64,000 bases of DNA from Phymorhynchus buccinoides (lineage: Eukaryota; Mollusca; Gastropoda; Neogastropoda; Raphitomidae): the NCBI GenBank assembly GCA_017654935.2, contig CM065686.1:27677743-27741742 (forward strand), given 5' to 3'. Position numbers and translations under genes: made by a program. Of this stretch, positions 1 through 11,510 are shown one piece after another. The notes beneath the pieces are model-generated. The model was not told the DNA's origin. It worked only from the letters and a program-made list of their open reading frames with translations, and searched no databases. Within the stretch, counting starts at the first letter, position 1. The number at the start of each line of letters is the position of its first letter.

Positions 1-3000
1 AGGATGGCTGGAACGAGTGAACGAGTCCACTGGATGAACAACTCATGGTTGTAATGAGAGGAAACGAGGGTCTGAAACAGAGCAAGTAAAAACCATGCCT
101 GCCAGAACAGACATCATTCGAAAGAACGGCGAAGCCAGGGCCGTTCAGAAGGAAGGCAACAAGGGTACGGTTGAACCACGCTCGGTTGCAACCGTGAAAG
201 AAGGAGCGCACGCTCCAACTTCTCTCTGCAAGGGCCTTAGTATACCTTGGCAGGAGGAAGGAGCTCCGAAACTGACTCCATCAGACTAAGAAGTCTGAGG
301 AGACGGAAAAGTGTGACCGACTTCGTACTGAGAGGACGGACACCAACAGAGAAAACGAGGACAGTGTCCTCCGAGGCTGAGACTGTGAATCCGACCGTGT
401 CGAACCCATCTCCAGACAGTCTTTAAAGTGCCCCAAAAAGAGTCTCTGGCCAGAAGAATCACCAAGAGAAGCTAGAGCCACTCCAAAGGTTGGTTCAATC
501 ACGGACTCAAAGAGCCTGAAAACCGCAAGAGAGGTCGTTGGAGAGGTTTTGCTCAAAGTACAGCAATGAACCGAATCAACAACGTCACAAAAGCACAGCC
601 CTTGAGGGCTTTGGACAAAGATGCTTCCAACTCTTGTCACAATGGAGTTTCTCCGCTACAGCCTTAGAAGGCTTGGAGAAAGAGGGAAATGGGAGGTAGT
701 CCCATGGACACCTAGCACCGACTTGAACGGATGAATCAACAAAAAAGCCCACGGGAACTGAATCTTCCTTGGGCCAGGTAGACCTGCCCAAGGAGAAACG
801 GTTAGTTACTGCGAGAAGCATAACAGAGTATCCAAGTGACGTCAGGATAACCGTGGAAAAATCCAATTGAACGGTACTGACTGAAAGAAACGGTAGAGGA
901 TTGAGGAACAAAAATAACCGTTTAAACGGCCATGACTTGTAACAAGTAACCCAAGTCAGAAAAACAAGGCCTGACAGGCTGGGCCGAAAAAGGCCGGAAA
1001 AGTTGATAGAACCGGCAGGACCGGTTGAATGAGTAATCAGGTTGAACAACCCTTGTTGTAACCAGAAAAGCATGAAACTGAATAGAGCAAGAAAACCCAT
1101 GCTCGTCAGAATCGAAGAAACGGACCACAGGAGCCGTTGCAACAGACATGAATGAAACAAAGAAAAACGATGGATCATTCCCAAAAGCCACCGTGACAAA
1201 CGGAAGGTCAGAATCACCATGAGGTTCTTGAAGAACTGGAACGGAACCCGACGGTCCGTTGCCGAACCCGGTAAAATGGATCGGTGAAAGCGATCGATCA
1301 GAAGCACAAGAGCTCGAGATCAGCAGATCGAAGTAGATCTAACCAGATGATTAGATGGTACAAGAGAACTCTTCTTGTGAGAAAACCCTTGAAGAGCCCG
1401 ACGATGAACCAAAAACCGATAGAAAACGGCTGGTTCATTCACGGACTCAAAGAGCCTGAAAACCACAGGAGAATTCGTAGGAGAAAAAATTTCCCCAAAT
1501 TCTCTGTGATGGGCCGAACCAACGAAGCCGCAAAGCCACAGCCCTTGAGGGCTTTGACAAAGATTCCTCCAACTGCTTGAAGTTGGAAGACTTAATCTTG
1601 GTCGGGGCAAGATTCCTGTCGCAAAGGAGCTTCTCTGCTTCGGCCTTAGAAGGCTAAAGAGAAACGGTTAGCTTCTGCCATCTTCCCGGCACAAAGGAAA
1701 GCCTCTGCTTTCCGATTGAAGTGGTCCAGAAGCTTAGGAGCTTGCAAGGACCAGAACTCCTTTCCCTGGTGAGTGGCCGGACCGGGCCAGAACACGCTGC
1801 TACGCCCTTGCCTGGATGGAGACGGACTTAGCTAAGTCCACGTCCGAATCCACTGGAGAGCGCTGACGTTACGAGCCTCTGGGGTGGACTGTCTGGTCAG
1901 AACCAGGAGAAACCACCCGAGCTTTTTGAGGACGAGTACCCTGAAGCAGAACCCGGTGAGGGACCACAGGGGGACGGTGAACGCCCAAGCCGGACCGTGT
2001 GGTAGGACGGACGGACGGTGCACCGGTACCACCGGTACCACCGGTGACGTACCGGTGACCGTCGGGGAACCGTGCGGTGAGTCACCGTGCCGCCGGCTGG
2101 ACGCCGGACGGACGGGAGACCGCTGCTTCTTGACGGGGGTGACGGTGGACGGGCTGAAGAACCGCTACCGTTTCCATCTTACGACGGACGGTACGGGGAA
2201 CCGACATCGTGCCCTCAGGCCACGGCGGTGGCTACGGTCCACGGACCGTAGCGGGCGGTGACGAAACCGCCGGGTCCACGGGACGTAGCCGTCTGACCAC
2301 ACGGTCCGCCGAGGCCTCCGTAGCGGACGGTGACGGAGACCGTAGCCGTCTGACCACACGGTCCGCCAAGGCCTCCCACCGAGGGAGGCCCGGGTACGAA
2401 GGAGGCCCGGTGAGGGAGGCCCAAGGGAGCCGGAGAGGCCTAGGCCCGGGGCCTCCTAGGTCGCGGTCTCTGAGCACGGACACCCGAGGCCTCCCACCGA
2501 GGGAGGCCCGGGTCCGAAGGAGGCCCGGCAAGGGAGGCCCGAGGGAGCCGGAGAGGCCTAGGACCGGGGAGGCCGCGGCCTCGTAGGTCGGGGCCTCCGA
2601 GGCCTCCCACCGAGGGAGGCCCGGGTCCGCAGGGAGGCCCGAGGGAGCCGGAGAGGCCTAGGCCGGGAGGCCTTGACGGTGGGGAGGCCTCATCCGTCCG
2701 TAGACGTGACGAGCCGAGGTGTAGGGCCTCCAGGCCTGGAATACATTCGACCGGTGTCCCCACCGCTGGGGGGGATCACCGGGAGAAACTCTCGGACAGA
2801 TGCCCGCGGCCAGGGCGAAGGGTCCGAGAGTGACACCCTTCACGCCGTCGGGGACACCGGTGTCCCCACCGCTGGGGGGATCACCGGGAGAAACTCTCGG
2901 ACAGAGGCCCGCGGCCAGGGCGAAGCGTCCGAGAGTGACACCCTTCACGCCGTCGGAGTGTCCCCGACGATGAGGGGGTGTTTGCCGGTAGGCCTCGGCC

Positions 3001-3800
3001 TCCCCGGCCGGGGAGGTGTCGAGAGGCCTACGGCCTTCCGGGCTCGAGTTCCCGTCGAGACACCGGGATGTCTGCCTGAGGCCCCAGTCATAAGACCTCG
3101 ACCAATGGTCGGATGGGGACCTCCTTCGCCCTCCCTCCAACACAGGGTCGGAGAGGTTAGGGAGACTAGGCGGGCCCCCGAGTGCAAACTTGCCACTCGG
3201 AGCGACAGACATGCGCAGCTGTGACTTATCCAACGAAGTTTGTCCAGACGTCCGTGTAGAAGTGGAGGCCGTGAAGAGAGGCCTCCTGGAACAGAAAGGC
3301 ATGGCAGAAAAAACACACGGACGAAATGGGCCTAGAGGCCTTCTGCACAACCGAAGCAGAAGGAGGGCTGAAATAAACAACTCGTGAAGACCAGTTTCCG
3401 GCTGAACGAGACGAGAACCGAAGAGGCCGCAGGAGTACTAGGCCCAGACGGATAAAGAACGTTTAGACTTTTTAGAAAAAGTTTGAACGGATGAATTTTT
3501 CTCAAGAGGACCGAATCGGAACGATAAGAATAATATCGTGGGAGAGAACAAACCGTAGGGTCCGAAAGAACTTGACTGATAAATAGGAACTCGAGTTGAA
3601 GAGACCAAATGACGCGCGCGCGCGCGTGCACTACTAGTACTACTAGTAGTAGTGCACGGTGTGTGACGAACAGAAAAACTAAAACTGTGAAAGTTCTAGC
3701 GAACTTAGGCTATAGAAACTGAGTCAATCGAGACTCAGTATTACACTGAAACTGATGATAGAGAGGAACAGGAACGAACCCACCAGTTAAGAGTGTTGTA
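1..3800. other. Unrecognised GC-rich, repeat-rich sequence, possibly DIRS ORF1/5' region
   Basis: No protein domain is recognisable on either strand; the open frames here are low-complexity and look fortuitous. The stretch contains short diverged repeats (487-637 resembles 1,437-1,577, sharing 'cacggactcaaagagcctga' and 'cacagcccttgagggctttg') and a GC-rich minisatellite block (about 2,000-2,960). It lies immediately 5' (minus-strand sense) of a DIRS-type terminus at 3,800-4,058. In the intact DIRS-B element the same position is occupied by a long low-complexity ORF1 that also contains GAC/CGG-rich repeats, so a decayed ORF1 region of another DIRS element is a reasonable but unproven reading. 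Confidence 0.3.
2000..2960. repeat. GC-rich minisatellite block
   Basis: Three kinds of short repeat follow one another. Around 2,010-2,060 is a 'ccaccggta' run. At 2,270-2,660, 'gtccgccgaggcctcc' and 'gaggcccgggtccgaagg' type words recur about every 50-110 bp. At 2,752-2,957 an approximately 107-bp unit (starting 'ggtgtccccaccgctgg') is present nearly twice. The block stays open in several frames on both strands only because it is stop-poor. Confidence 0.7.
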
Positions 3801-4058
3801 AACCAAAAAGGGTAGAAGCCAGGCAGCCCAGGTCAACAAAGAAACGCTGGAAAATTGTAATGGCGGAAGTAGGCGCTCATTGGCCTAGCCACTGCTAGAC
3901 CGGTAAGGGGGGATCACTCCCGCCCCACATCCGGCTAGGGGTCAAGGCCAGAGGCCTACTTTCGTTTTTCTATATGCTATGGTATAGCTCCAGGTCGCTT
4001 AACGCTAATGCAGTTGTTTCAGGTGTTGGTACAGTATGGTTAAAGTAGATTGGTAGAT
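3800..4058 (-). repeat. DIRS-type 5' terminal repeat of an upstream element
   Basis: The stretch ends with 'gtgttggtacagtatggt' then 'agtagattggtaga', which matches the outer 5' terminus of DIRS-A as predicted by its internal complementary region (4,594-4,692). The next bases (from about 4,059) are the outer 3' terminus of the following element. The element it belongs to would lie to the left, on the minus strand, and runs out of the window. Its inner boundary is not sharply visible. Confidence 0.5.
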
Positions 4059-4348
4059 TTCTATTAATATTAATATTTATTGTAACTAAATACTTACCAA
4101 CACTCAAAACAATAGCAGAAACATCTTAATTTGGAAACCAATGCCCAAGCAACATAAAAACGAAAGTAGCAAAGGGACTACAACTCCCCTTATCGGAAGC
4201 CCGCTTACTCCCCTTTCGCTTCCGGTCATGCTGTCCATTTGACCTGTCAGCGTTGCTTTTACATTTTCCCTCGCATCAGGAGGGAGGAGGGTGGGAAACT
4301 TAGATTGTTTTGAGTATTGGTAAGTATTTAGTTAGAATAGATTGGTAG
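4059..4348 (-). mobile_element. Minimal DIRS derivative (3' ITR joined to 5' ITR)
   Basis: About 290 bp. It starts with a 3'-type terminus ('tactaaatacttacc...actcaaaac' type words at 4,085-4,110) and ends with a 5'-type terminus ('tgagtattggtaagtatt' followed by AGAATAGATTG at 4,334-4,344). There is no coding sequence between them. The inside (4,104-4,226) is closely similar to the reverse complement of 50,870-50,985, the DIRS 5' ITR beside the cyclase exon. It looks like a deletion derivative keeping only the terminal repeats. It is joined head-to-tail to DIRS-A at about 4,349. Confidence 0.55.
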
Positions 4349-4593
4349 ATTTTTTATTAATCTTACTATCTATCTAACTAAATACTTACCAACACTCAAA
4401 ACAATTGCATAAACACCAATCAGCTGGAAACCACACCTGCCACAGCATAAAAACGAAAGCAACAGTCAGGGACCACTCCTGTGGCTAGCTATGGGTTAAG
4501 TCCCTTTAGCCCTTGCCACGTGGTTCCCTTGACCTTTCTAGTCACTTTCAATGAAGACACAAGCATCAGGAGGGAGGATGGGTGGGATCTTAG
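4349..4593 (-). repeat. DIRS-A 3' inverted terminal repeat
   Basis: Begins at the head-to-tail junction (4,345-4,352) with 'ttttttattaatcttact', followed by 'atacttaccaacactcaaaac'-type sequence. The outer 55 bp are the exact complement of the first half of the internal complementary region. Internal sequence ('aaacgaaagcaacagtcagg') diverges from the neighbouring derivative. Confidence 0.65.
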
Positions 4594-4692
4594 ATTGTTT
4601 TGAGTGTTGGTAAGTATTTAGTTAGATAGATAGTAAGATTAATAAAAAATCTACCAATCTATTCTAACCATACTGACCAACACTCAAAACAA
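4594..4692. repeat. DIRS-A internal complementary region (ICR)
   Basis: A 99-bp segment whose first half is the reverse complement of the 3' ITR outer end (4,349-4,406). Its second half, containing 'caatctattct' at 4,655-4,665, is the reverse complement of a 5' ITR end like that at 50,978-51,027. In DIRS elements an ICR of this kind is thought to template rebuilding of both ends during circle formation. Its reverse complement equals the direct junction present at 4,326-4,380. Confidence 0.75.
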
Positions 4693-4859
4693 TTGCAGAA
4701 TACCAAAGAGGAGGAAGGTGATGCTAATCCGTACAAAAGGAAAAGCAACAAACACTTGTACATATTAGATAAACCCTGAGATATAACTAATATGACCAAT
4801 TTCCCCTAACAGGTCAATTAAATGACATACCCTGGAACATGAAAACAAAAAGACTCACA

Positions 4860-5720
4860 TTAACAGGTAACTGGAGTGTTTGCCACAACAATGCGCTTGA
4901 TGGCGAAGGAATCGTCATCTCTCCTTGTTGAGTAGTCACGAAGATAAAAACTCAAAAAGGTGTTGTGTGAACGCCACATGGCGGCCTCCAGGATCTTGGT
5001 CAGGGGAACTCCTCTTATGAGAGCCAGGGAGGTACTGATGGCTCTAATCTCGTGTGCTCTGATAGGGTTTGAAGGGAGAGTGGAAGAAAACTTAGAATAG
5101 GCAGTTCGAACTAAGTCTATTAGCCAACGAGAAATAGTTGGTTTAGCAATGTCCTTTTGAGAATTCTCATTCAAGGAAATGAAGAGGCGACGCCTCGAAC
5201 CTCGGAAAGGACTAGTACGATAGAGATAGAACTTCAAACACCGGACTGGACAGAGAAAAATCTCTGAATCGTCGTCACAAAGCACAGAGTTCAAACTGGA
5301 GATGACAACGAGAGAAGCCCTAAACTCCGAAATGAGTGAGAGAGTGACTGAGGAACCAGACGAATTGAACTCAATATCACGCGACAATCCACTGAAAGCA
5401 TGAATACTACTGATCCTATTTGCCGAAGCAAGAGCTAGCAAAAGAAGAGTCTTATAAGTCAGTAGCTTGAGCAAGAGAGACTGAAGAGGTTCACATGAAT
5501 CTCGTAGAAAGTTAAGGACCAGAAAAATGTCCCACTGAGGAACACGGGTGCCGTAAGCCTCACAGCGTCAATGAAATGAGAAACCTGTGGGGAAGCAAGA
5601 GAATCTACAGAGCGAATACCCAAAGTCATGGAGATGGTGCTACTAATAGCAGCTTTGTAGCCAGCCAGCCAGTGTCTGCGCCGTCAGGTTTTTATAAAAA
5701 AAATAAGTGTGACAAAAATT
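4860..5720 (-). pseudogene. DIRS-A tyrosine recombinase, frameshifted N-terminus
   Basis: Would catalyse integration of the circular DIRS copy through a covalent 3'-phosphotyrosine. The C-terminal catalytic core is open over 4,860-5,474 (204 aa) and shows the family residues in order: Arg in 'ALASANRISS', the His-x-x-Arg box in 'IRAHEIRAIS', and the nucleophile Tyr in 'FYLRDYS'. The N-terminal SAM-like part (around 5,475-5,720, including 'LAGYKAAISS') is in other frames. It aligns well with the intact DIRS-B recombinase at 12,233-13,312. The palindrome centre at 37,390 falls inside the copy of this gene. Confidence 0.8.
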
Positions 5721-5739
5721 CAACAAATTGAACCGAAGA

Positions 5740-7760
5740 GGGATGAAGAGGGTCTATCTTCTTTCCCTAACAAAACAAAAACCAGATGCGCCAACGTAAA
5801 CTGTACAAAGAATTAGTGCTCTTGCGTCTAGAAGAGAGGAGTTCAACTGCTCTTATGGAGAAACCTTGTTTCTTCAGGCCCATACTTATAGTAACCAGGC
5901 GGTCAGATTGAGGACCGCTGGATTTGGATGGCCGACGTTTGTCCTTGGCTGCACGAGTGTCCTTGGAGACAGGTGCAGATGCAGCGGGGCAGCCCTCTGG
6001 CAACCATGGACTCGATGGCCAATAGGGAGTGACCAAAATGAGTTGAAGGGACTCCCGAGAGAACTTCTCCAACACCCTTGGGATCAGGGGTGTTGGAGGG
6101 AAGGCGTACGCAAACATGTTTGTCCAAGGGACCGTGAAGGCATTCCGGGCAAAGGCATCCTTGTCCCGAATGGGCGACACATACAGTGGCAGCCAAGCAC
6201 TGTACCTCGTGGCAAAAAGGTCCAGCCACGGCTTGCCCCACTCTTTCCAGACAGGAGGGCCTGGTGAGCAATGGTCCATTCTGTTGGAATGACCTGGGAC
6301 GACCAGCTCAACTGATCGACTATGACATTTAGTTTGCCGGGGACAAACTCTATAGTGATCACAATATCCTGCTTGTGAGCCCACAAGAGGATAGACTCTG
6401 CTGCTAGAGACAACGGGATGGACCTCGTTCCCCCTTGACGACGCAGGTGCGAAAGACAAGTCGTGTTGTCTCCCGACACAGTCACCCATTTCCCGACCAG
6501 AAGGGGAGCGAAGTGGATGAGAGCCAGACGCACTGCCTCCATTTCCAAGAGGTTGATGTGCAGACCTTGGAAGTCTTGAGACCAGAGACCGGAAATCTTT
6601 TCCCCCCAGATGGGCTCCCCAGCTCGAAAGAGAGGCATCCGTGAACAAGAAGAGCTGGTCGCACAGGAGGCGAATTGGCACAGAACTGCCAATCCACTCC
6701 GGATCCAACCACTGTGTGGAATTGGAGGAACCAAGTCCCGAGAGGCACTGAGTCTTCTAGTCGTGACATGTCCGGGAAAAGGGCGGAAATTTGCTTCTAG
6801 AGAGGTCTTTTGTGCAACCTCCACAGAGGGAGAAGGTCTGCCATAGACTCCATGAGACCTAAGACTCTGAGACCTTGACGAAGAGTTATGGACTGAGAAA
6901 GGAGAAGAGCGTTCAACGTCCGAGTCAACGAAAGAACACGCTCCTGAGTGGGAGACACTTGGAAACTCACAGTGTCGAAGACCATCCCCAAGTAGGTGAA
7001 TCTCTGCTTGGGAGTCAGGTCTGACTTTTTGTCGTTCACCTGGAAGCCGAGTTTCGTGGCCAGAAAATTCAATTCCTGAGTGTGACTGAGACAACCTGTC
7101 TAACTCGAGTTCAAACCAGTCATCGAGGTAAACTTTGACGTATACCTCTTTCCCGAGCGATGACCGCAAACTGCCTGGTCACTTTGGAGAATATCCATGG
7201 GGCCAAGGATAGGCCGAAGGGGAGAGCCGTGAACTGAAGAACCTTCCCATTCCAGACAAAGCGGAGGAAGTGTCTCCTTGAGGGATGGATGAGAATATGA
7301 AAATAGGCGTCTCTCAAATCTATTGAGGTAGCCCAATCGTTGACTTGGATAGTCTGCCGGATGGAAAACGCTGTTTCCATTTTGAACTTCACTGGGCGAA
7401 TTAACTTGTTGAGTGGTGACAAGTCTAGCACTGGCCGAGAAACCCTCCCGACTTTTTTGGGACAGTAAAAAGCCGGGAGTAAAAACCCGGGCCCGGGTTT
7501 TCGACTTGAACTACCACTCCTTTGACGAGCAAAGAATCGACTTCTTCTTGAAGAATCCTGAACCTTTCCGGATCCACCGGAGCGGGGAAGGAAATGGGAT
7601 CTTGGGACAGGGGAGGTTCCTGCAGGAACAGAAACCGAAAATCCGCCCGCACCACCCGAAGTATCCAACCGTTCTCGACTAACTCCTGCCAGGCAGGAAA
7701 GGAGTAGCCCAGAGCTCCCACGCTGGAAGGTTGAACGGCTGGATCGACTTCGGGAGATAC
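5740..7760 (-). pseudogene. DIRS-A reverse transcriptase / RNase H, multiply frameshifted
   Basis: Would copy the element's RNA and remove the template strand. RT pieces lie in different frames. 'VENGWILRVVRADFRF' and the fingers region are at 7,425-7,721. 'PVLDLSPLNKLI', 'SIDLRDAYFH' (motif A) and 'LPFGLSLAPWIFSK' (motif B) are at 7,190-7,440. The YLDD box 'KVYLDDW' is near 7,120-7,145. 'FTYLGMVFD' is at 6,797-7,072. RNase H residues follow: 'LFTDASLSSW', 'LLEMEAV', 'SGDNTTCL' and a 'KLNVIVDQLS' tail. The conserved DIRS post-RNase H region ('LDLFATRYSAWLPLYVSP') is at 5,767-6,260. At least four frame changes make it non-functional. Confidence 0.85.
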
Positions 7761-8340
7761 GGGCTCTACCGAAAAAGCTGCTGTTTCGGTTTGAACGACC
7801 TGTTAGGTCGTCCACCCCGAAAGGAAGACCTTCCTCTGAAAGGAAGCGAGCCACGAGACGAGTAGGCCTGAGCCTTGGAGAGCCACCGCGTTGAGACTGA
7901 TGGTGGCGAAAAGGCTGGGACAAAGGCTGGTGACTTGAGCACTGAGAAGAGGGCATGGCCTCTGCACGAAAACGTTTGGCAACAGCCTTGTACATGGCGT
8001 CTTGAGTTGACTCCGCTTTCCGCTTAGACGCTGAGTCAATGGATATATACAGAAAAGATCTGCCAAAGAGTCCCACCCGAGGGAGAGGGAGAGAACGGAG
8101 CTTCTCTTTCTTCACTGAGGACAATCTACACGAAGACCGATTCAAGACTGAGTCCCTACGGAGCGCTGCGATCTGAAGCCTGAGATGTGAGACAGTGTCA
8201 GTCAGGCTAGAGAGAGATTCTCCCAGGAGAGAAATGAGAGATCCTACCGAAGTAGCTTCAATCTCTTCATACAACTGGAAATCCGCTGGATACCCCGTGG
8301 GTGATTTTCCCAACAAACAGGTGAGAGAATGAAGGAACAA
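7760..8340 (-). pseudogene. DIRS-A ORF1 (gag-like) C-terminal remnant
   Basis: About 140 codons ('EATSVGSLISLLGESL', 'LQIAALRRDSVLNRSS', 'AVAKRFRAEAMPSS') match the C-terminal part of DIRS-B ORF1 ('LASLSQAVNAISYVS', 'TQLAALFRDSVLDNSS', 'PPPAKRHRPGQ'). The function of DIRS ORF1 is unknown; a nucleic-acid-binding gag-like role is usually assumed. The N-terminal two thirds are missing, replaced by LINE sequence from 8,340 on. Confidence 0.65.
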
Positions 8341-8930
8341 GACAGTTCATTGGAGAAAGTGTACTGTTCATCTGGTGACATAATGTTAGCACTTTTGGCA
8401 CTCTTTGTTTCCCCAGTCAGAACTTTCAACCCTTGCCACGCATCCCTCACATTGCCTGAAAGCACAAAGATCAAGGTCTATTCCACCTGCGTGCTGAGTA
8501 CTCTTCTTTACTCCAGCAATACATGGACCACCTACGCCAGGCAGGAAAAGAGACTGACGCATCTCAGGCATCCGTTGGCAGGACAAAATTCCCAACACGG
8601 ATGTCCTCAACCGTGCGGGACTGCAGTCTATCCATGCTCTCCTGAGTCAACGCCGCCTGCAATGGCTTGGCCATGTACGACACATGGAGGATGGTCGCAT
8701 TCCGAAGGACTTCCTGTACGGCGAGCTCACTCAAGGGAAACGACATCAGGGTCGTCCAAGGCTACGCTTCAAAGATCTTAGATGACTGCAAGCGCGACCT
8801 GAAGAGCACAGGCATCAACCCTGACACCTGTGAAAGTATAGCTGAGGAGAGAGGATCCTGGAGGATCCATGCAAAAAGGAAAAAACCCCATGGTTTTCAA
8901 CTGACAAAAGTTTGACTTTCTTCCTGAAAA
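8340..8930 (+). pseudogene. Rearranged LINE fragment (RT C-terminus, plus a possibly inverted upstream piece)
   Basis: 8,455-8,900 on the plus strand encodes, with frameshifts, the C-terminal tail of a non-LTR retrotransposon RT: 'TKIKVYSTCVLSTLLYSS', 'TWTTYARQEKRL', 'LSQRRLQWLGHVRHMEDG', 'CKRDLKSTGINPDT', 'ESIAEERGSW'. On the minus strand, 8,345-8,460 reads 'SGNVRDAWQGLKVLTG' and 'MSPDEQYTFSNELSC', resembling the linker between endonuclease and RT of LINEs. The opposite orientations would fit a twin-priming inversion, but I cannot show that both pieces come from one element. In the palindrome arms this segment is cut at the TTGG corresponding to 8,575-8,578. Confidence 0.65.
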
Positions 8931-9698
8931 GTATGTATTCAGTTAGGGACTACGGACCTACCCACAAAATGTCATAAAGATCGGTGAAAGAAAATGCGAT
9001 TTAACGGGGTTTTAGCTGCCAAAAATTAAGTTTTTCCTCTTAAAAAGAATGTATTGAGGTTCAGTTATTCAAAATAATAATAATTATAAGGTAAAAACTT
9101 GGTCTACATCAAGGAGTTTTGGAATTTGTCTTCATCATAATTTTATATCAAATTGAAAGGTTAAATGTTCAAATGCTTGCTTTACTGAATCATATTTTTT
9201 TTTACTGCTTCTTTTAACTATGACAAATATTACCTAATATTCTAATGTAATTATGGTTTTCAAGCAAGCTTTTCAACATAAAATTTACTGGGTTCCTAAT
9301 GGACCCCGCTTGGTCATTTTAGTCGGTAAAATAGCTTGGTCGTTTGAGCATAAAGTATTTTTAAAGCTTCTGCTGCTGTATATCTTGCGGGTCCAGCTCT
9401 GTTGTCCATGGTTAACTGTAACACATTACCACACATTTAAAATCGAAGACAATAACATCATAAGACATACATTTCTTGCTGGGGTCTTTTTGGACCCAAC
9501 ACAATTTTTCACTATCATTGTCATACCCTAGGGCCGATTCTTGTAAAAATGTGTGTGAAGTTTAGTATCTTATCGCAAAATGGACAAGGGAAGATGTCCT
9601 GGGTGGTCTGGAGAGCATTTGCACGCATCATTCGTCTACTCTGCTCTGCTGTGGCAACTCTATACTGCCATACGAAGGTATCCACACTTCAAATGCAA

Positions 9699-9843
<145 letters not shown>

Positions 9844-10253
9844 AAGGAAAACAATGATAAATACAGTTCAGAAAATATCGTAGCTGTGATTTGTTACATC
9901 CATAAACACAACAGTAATTCGGCATTGTTCAGGCGAATAAAAAACGCTGTACCCAAGAAGAAAGCAAGAAAGAAATAACACATGAAAGAAAAAAATCAAT
10001 AAGACAACCTGCATACTTTGCACCTTGTAATAATAAGCAATAGTGCTAAATCGAATAAAGAACGAGTGAAACAAACAAGCAAGCAAACAAACATTTGGAA
10101 ATTGAGATGTAGACTTTTTTTTAATCTTTCGATTTGGTATATTATGATGAAGACAATTTCATCAACTCCTTGAAGATTTTACTTCGATTTGATCTGTAAT
10201 GACGAAAAACTCTGCCATTTTGTTTGCTAATTTCGTCAAAAGGTGGGCGCCTA

Positions 10254-10306
10254 GCGTAAAATGTAACAATTGTTACATTTTGCGCCGTTGTTACATTTTA
10301 CGCTGT
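10254..10306. repeat. Palindromic motif with a third copy
   Basis: 'gcgtaaaatgtaacaa' is followed directly by its inverted copy 'ttgttacattttgcgc' (one mismatch) and then a third copy 'ttgttacattttacgc'. It could be the terminus of a DNA transposon or a structured site; no partner copy was found in the window. Confidence 0.6.
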
Positions 10307-11510
10307 CACAGAGGGTTCCCTCGGGTTAGTTTTTGTGTGGGTACTAGTATTATTTAGAAGAAAGGGTAGGGTAAATTATTTTTGAGTAGGGAACTGTTAG
10401 AGTTACTTAAGGTGGATTCCTTTGTAGAGGGGTCCACAACTTGTAGATGGGGGGTTGAGGGAATCCTTTGTAGAGCGTTTCCTCGGGTGGATTTTATTTG
10501 AAGTTTGGGTAGTTATAATTCGGAAGGGACATTATGGGGTTATGTAGGGGACTGATGCAGTGTGTTATAGAATGGAGTCTTTGTGTTACATGTATGATGC
10601 TTTGAAGTTTATGTTGAGTTGCTTACTGTTAATTTTTTATGTTACTTGATGTTATTTACATTTGATTGTAACTGATTTCAAAGAAGAGCACCCGGAATGA
10701 GTGTGGAACTGGGAGACAGGAAGAGGGGGAGGGGAACCAAAAAATATGGAAGGGGAGGAATAGGGTGAGAAGGGAGGAAAGTTGGTGTTGAGTTTTTGTG
10801 TGAAGTTTTTGGTTTGGAACTGGTGGCTGAAAGAATATTTGAAGGAAAAAGATGGTGCTTTGAATTTTTATGAGTTTTATTTAAATTCTGAGTTGGCGTT
10901 TTGATTCTATGATCATGATGGAACCTGTTTGAGTTTTTTAGTTGCGAGTTTAGTGGATGTTGATTATTGTTTAGCCAGTTAAAGAAATTGAGTGCTGTTC
11001 AGAAATGTAATGTTTTTGTGGTAATTAAAAATGTAGCAAAGGATGCAACAGAAAGTTTAGGTTAATAGTATTAATACATTATTTGGACAGGAGGGGGGAA
11101 CTTAAAAAGTTAAGGGGGGAGAGTGTGGTGAGGGTCAAAAGGGGGGCAACCATCGAAGATAGGGGGCAGGGCGAGAATGAGTGCGCGTGCAGGGATGAAT
11201 GAGACGAGAGAGAGGGAGACGCGGGAAAAAGGCGTCAGTGTGTGCGAGAGAGACGCTGGAGGAGACCGGTCGGAAAAGATGGACACCAACAGGAGAGCAG
11301 AGTAGCGAGTGGGCGACGACGAGGAGGAGGTGAGGATGGTGTAGGTAAATAGTAGCGGGGTTGGGGTGGGAGGGTAGGGGGAGTTTTCGAGTAATGTATT
11401 TTCCATAGTTACAGCCTTACACCCCAAAAAGTCTAAATTCATGTTAATCACAAGACAAAAGAGGCAAACCTTAAAAATCAATTAAGAACACCGACTATCT
11501 ATGAAAAGCC

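Larger units (their letters stand above)
4349..8340 (-). mobile_element. DIRS-A: decayed DIRS1-like tyrosine-recombinase retrotransposon (3' three quarters)
   Basis: Minus-strand order from the right is ORF1 C-terminal remnant, RT/RNase H, tyrosine recombinase, internal complementary region, 3' ITR. This is the gene order of DIRS1-like elements, which integrate by a tyrosine recombinase through a circular intermediate and leave no target duplication. The frames carry at least five frameshifts, so it is dead. ORF1 is cut off near 8,340 by LINE-derived sequence. The same frameshifts occur in the copies at 34,693-37,389 and 37,390-40,086, so those are duplicates of this locus rather than independent insertions. 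A matching 5' ITR lies at about 50,840-51,027. Confidence 0.85.

Noticed and set aside
585..1307. 240-aa minus-strand frame and other frames in 1-3,400
   Set aside because: Low-complexity or hydrophobic without recognisable domains; adjacent frames are equally open.
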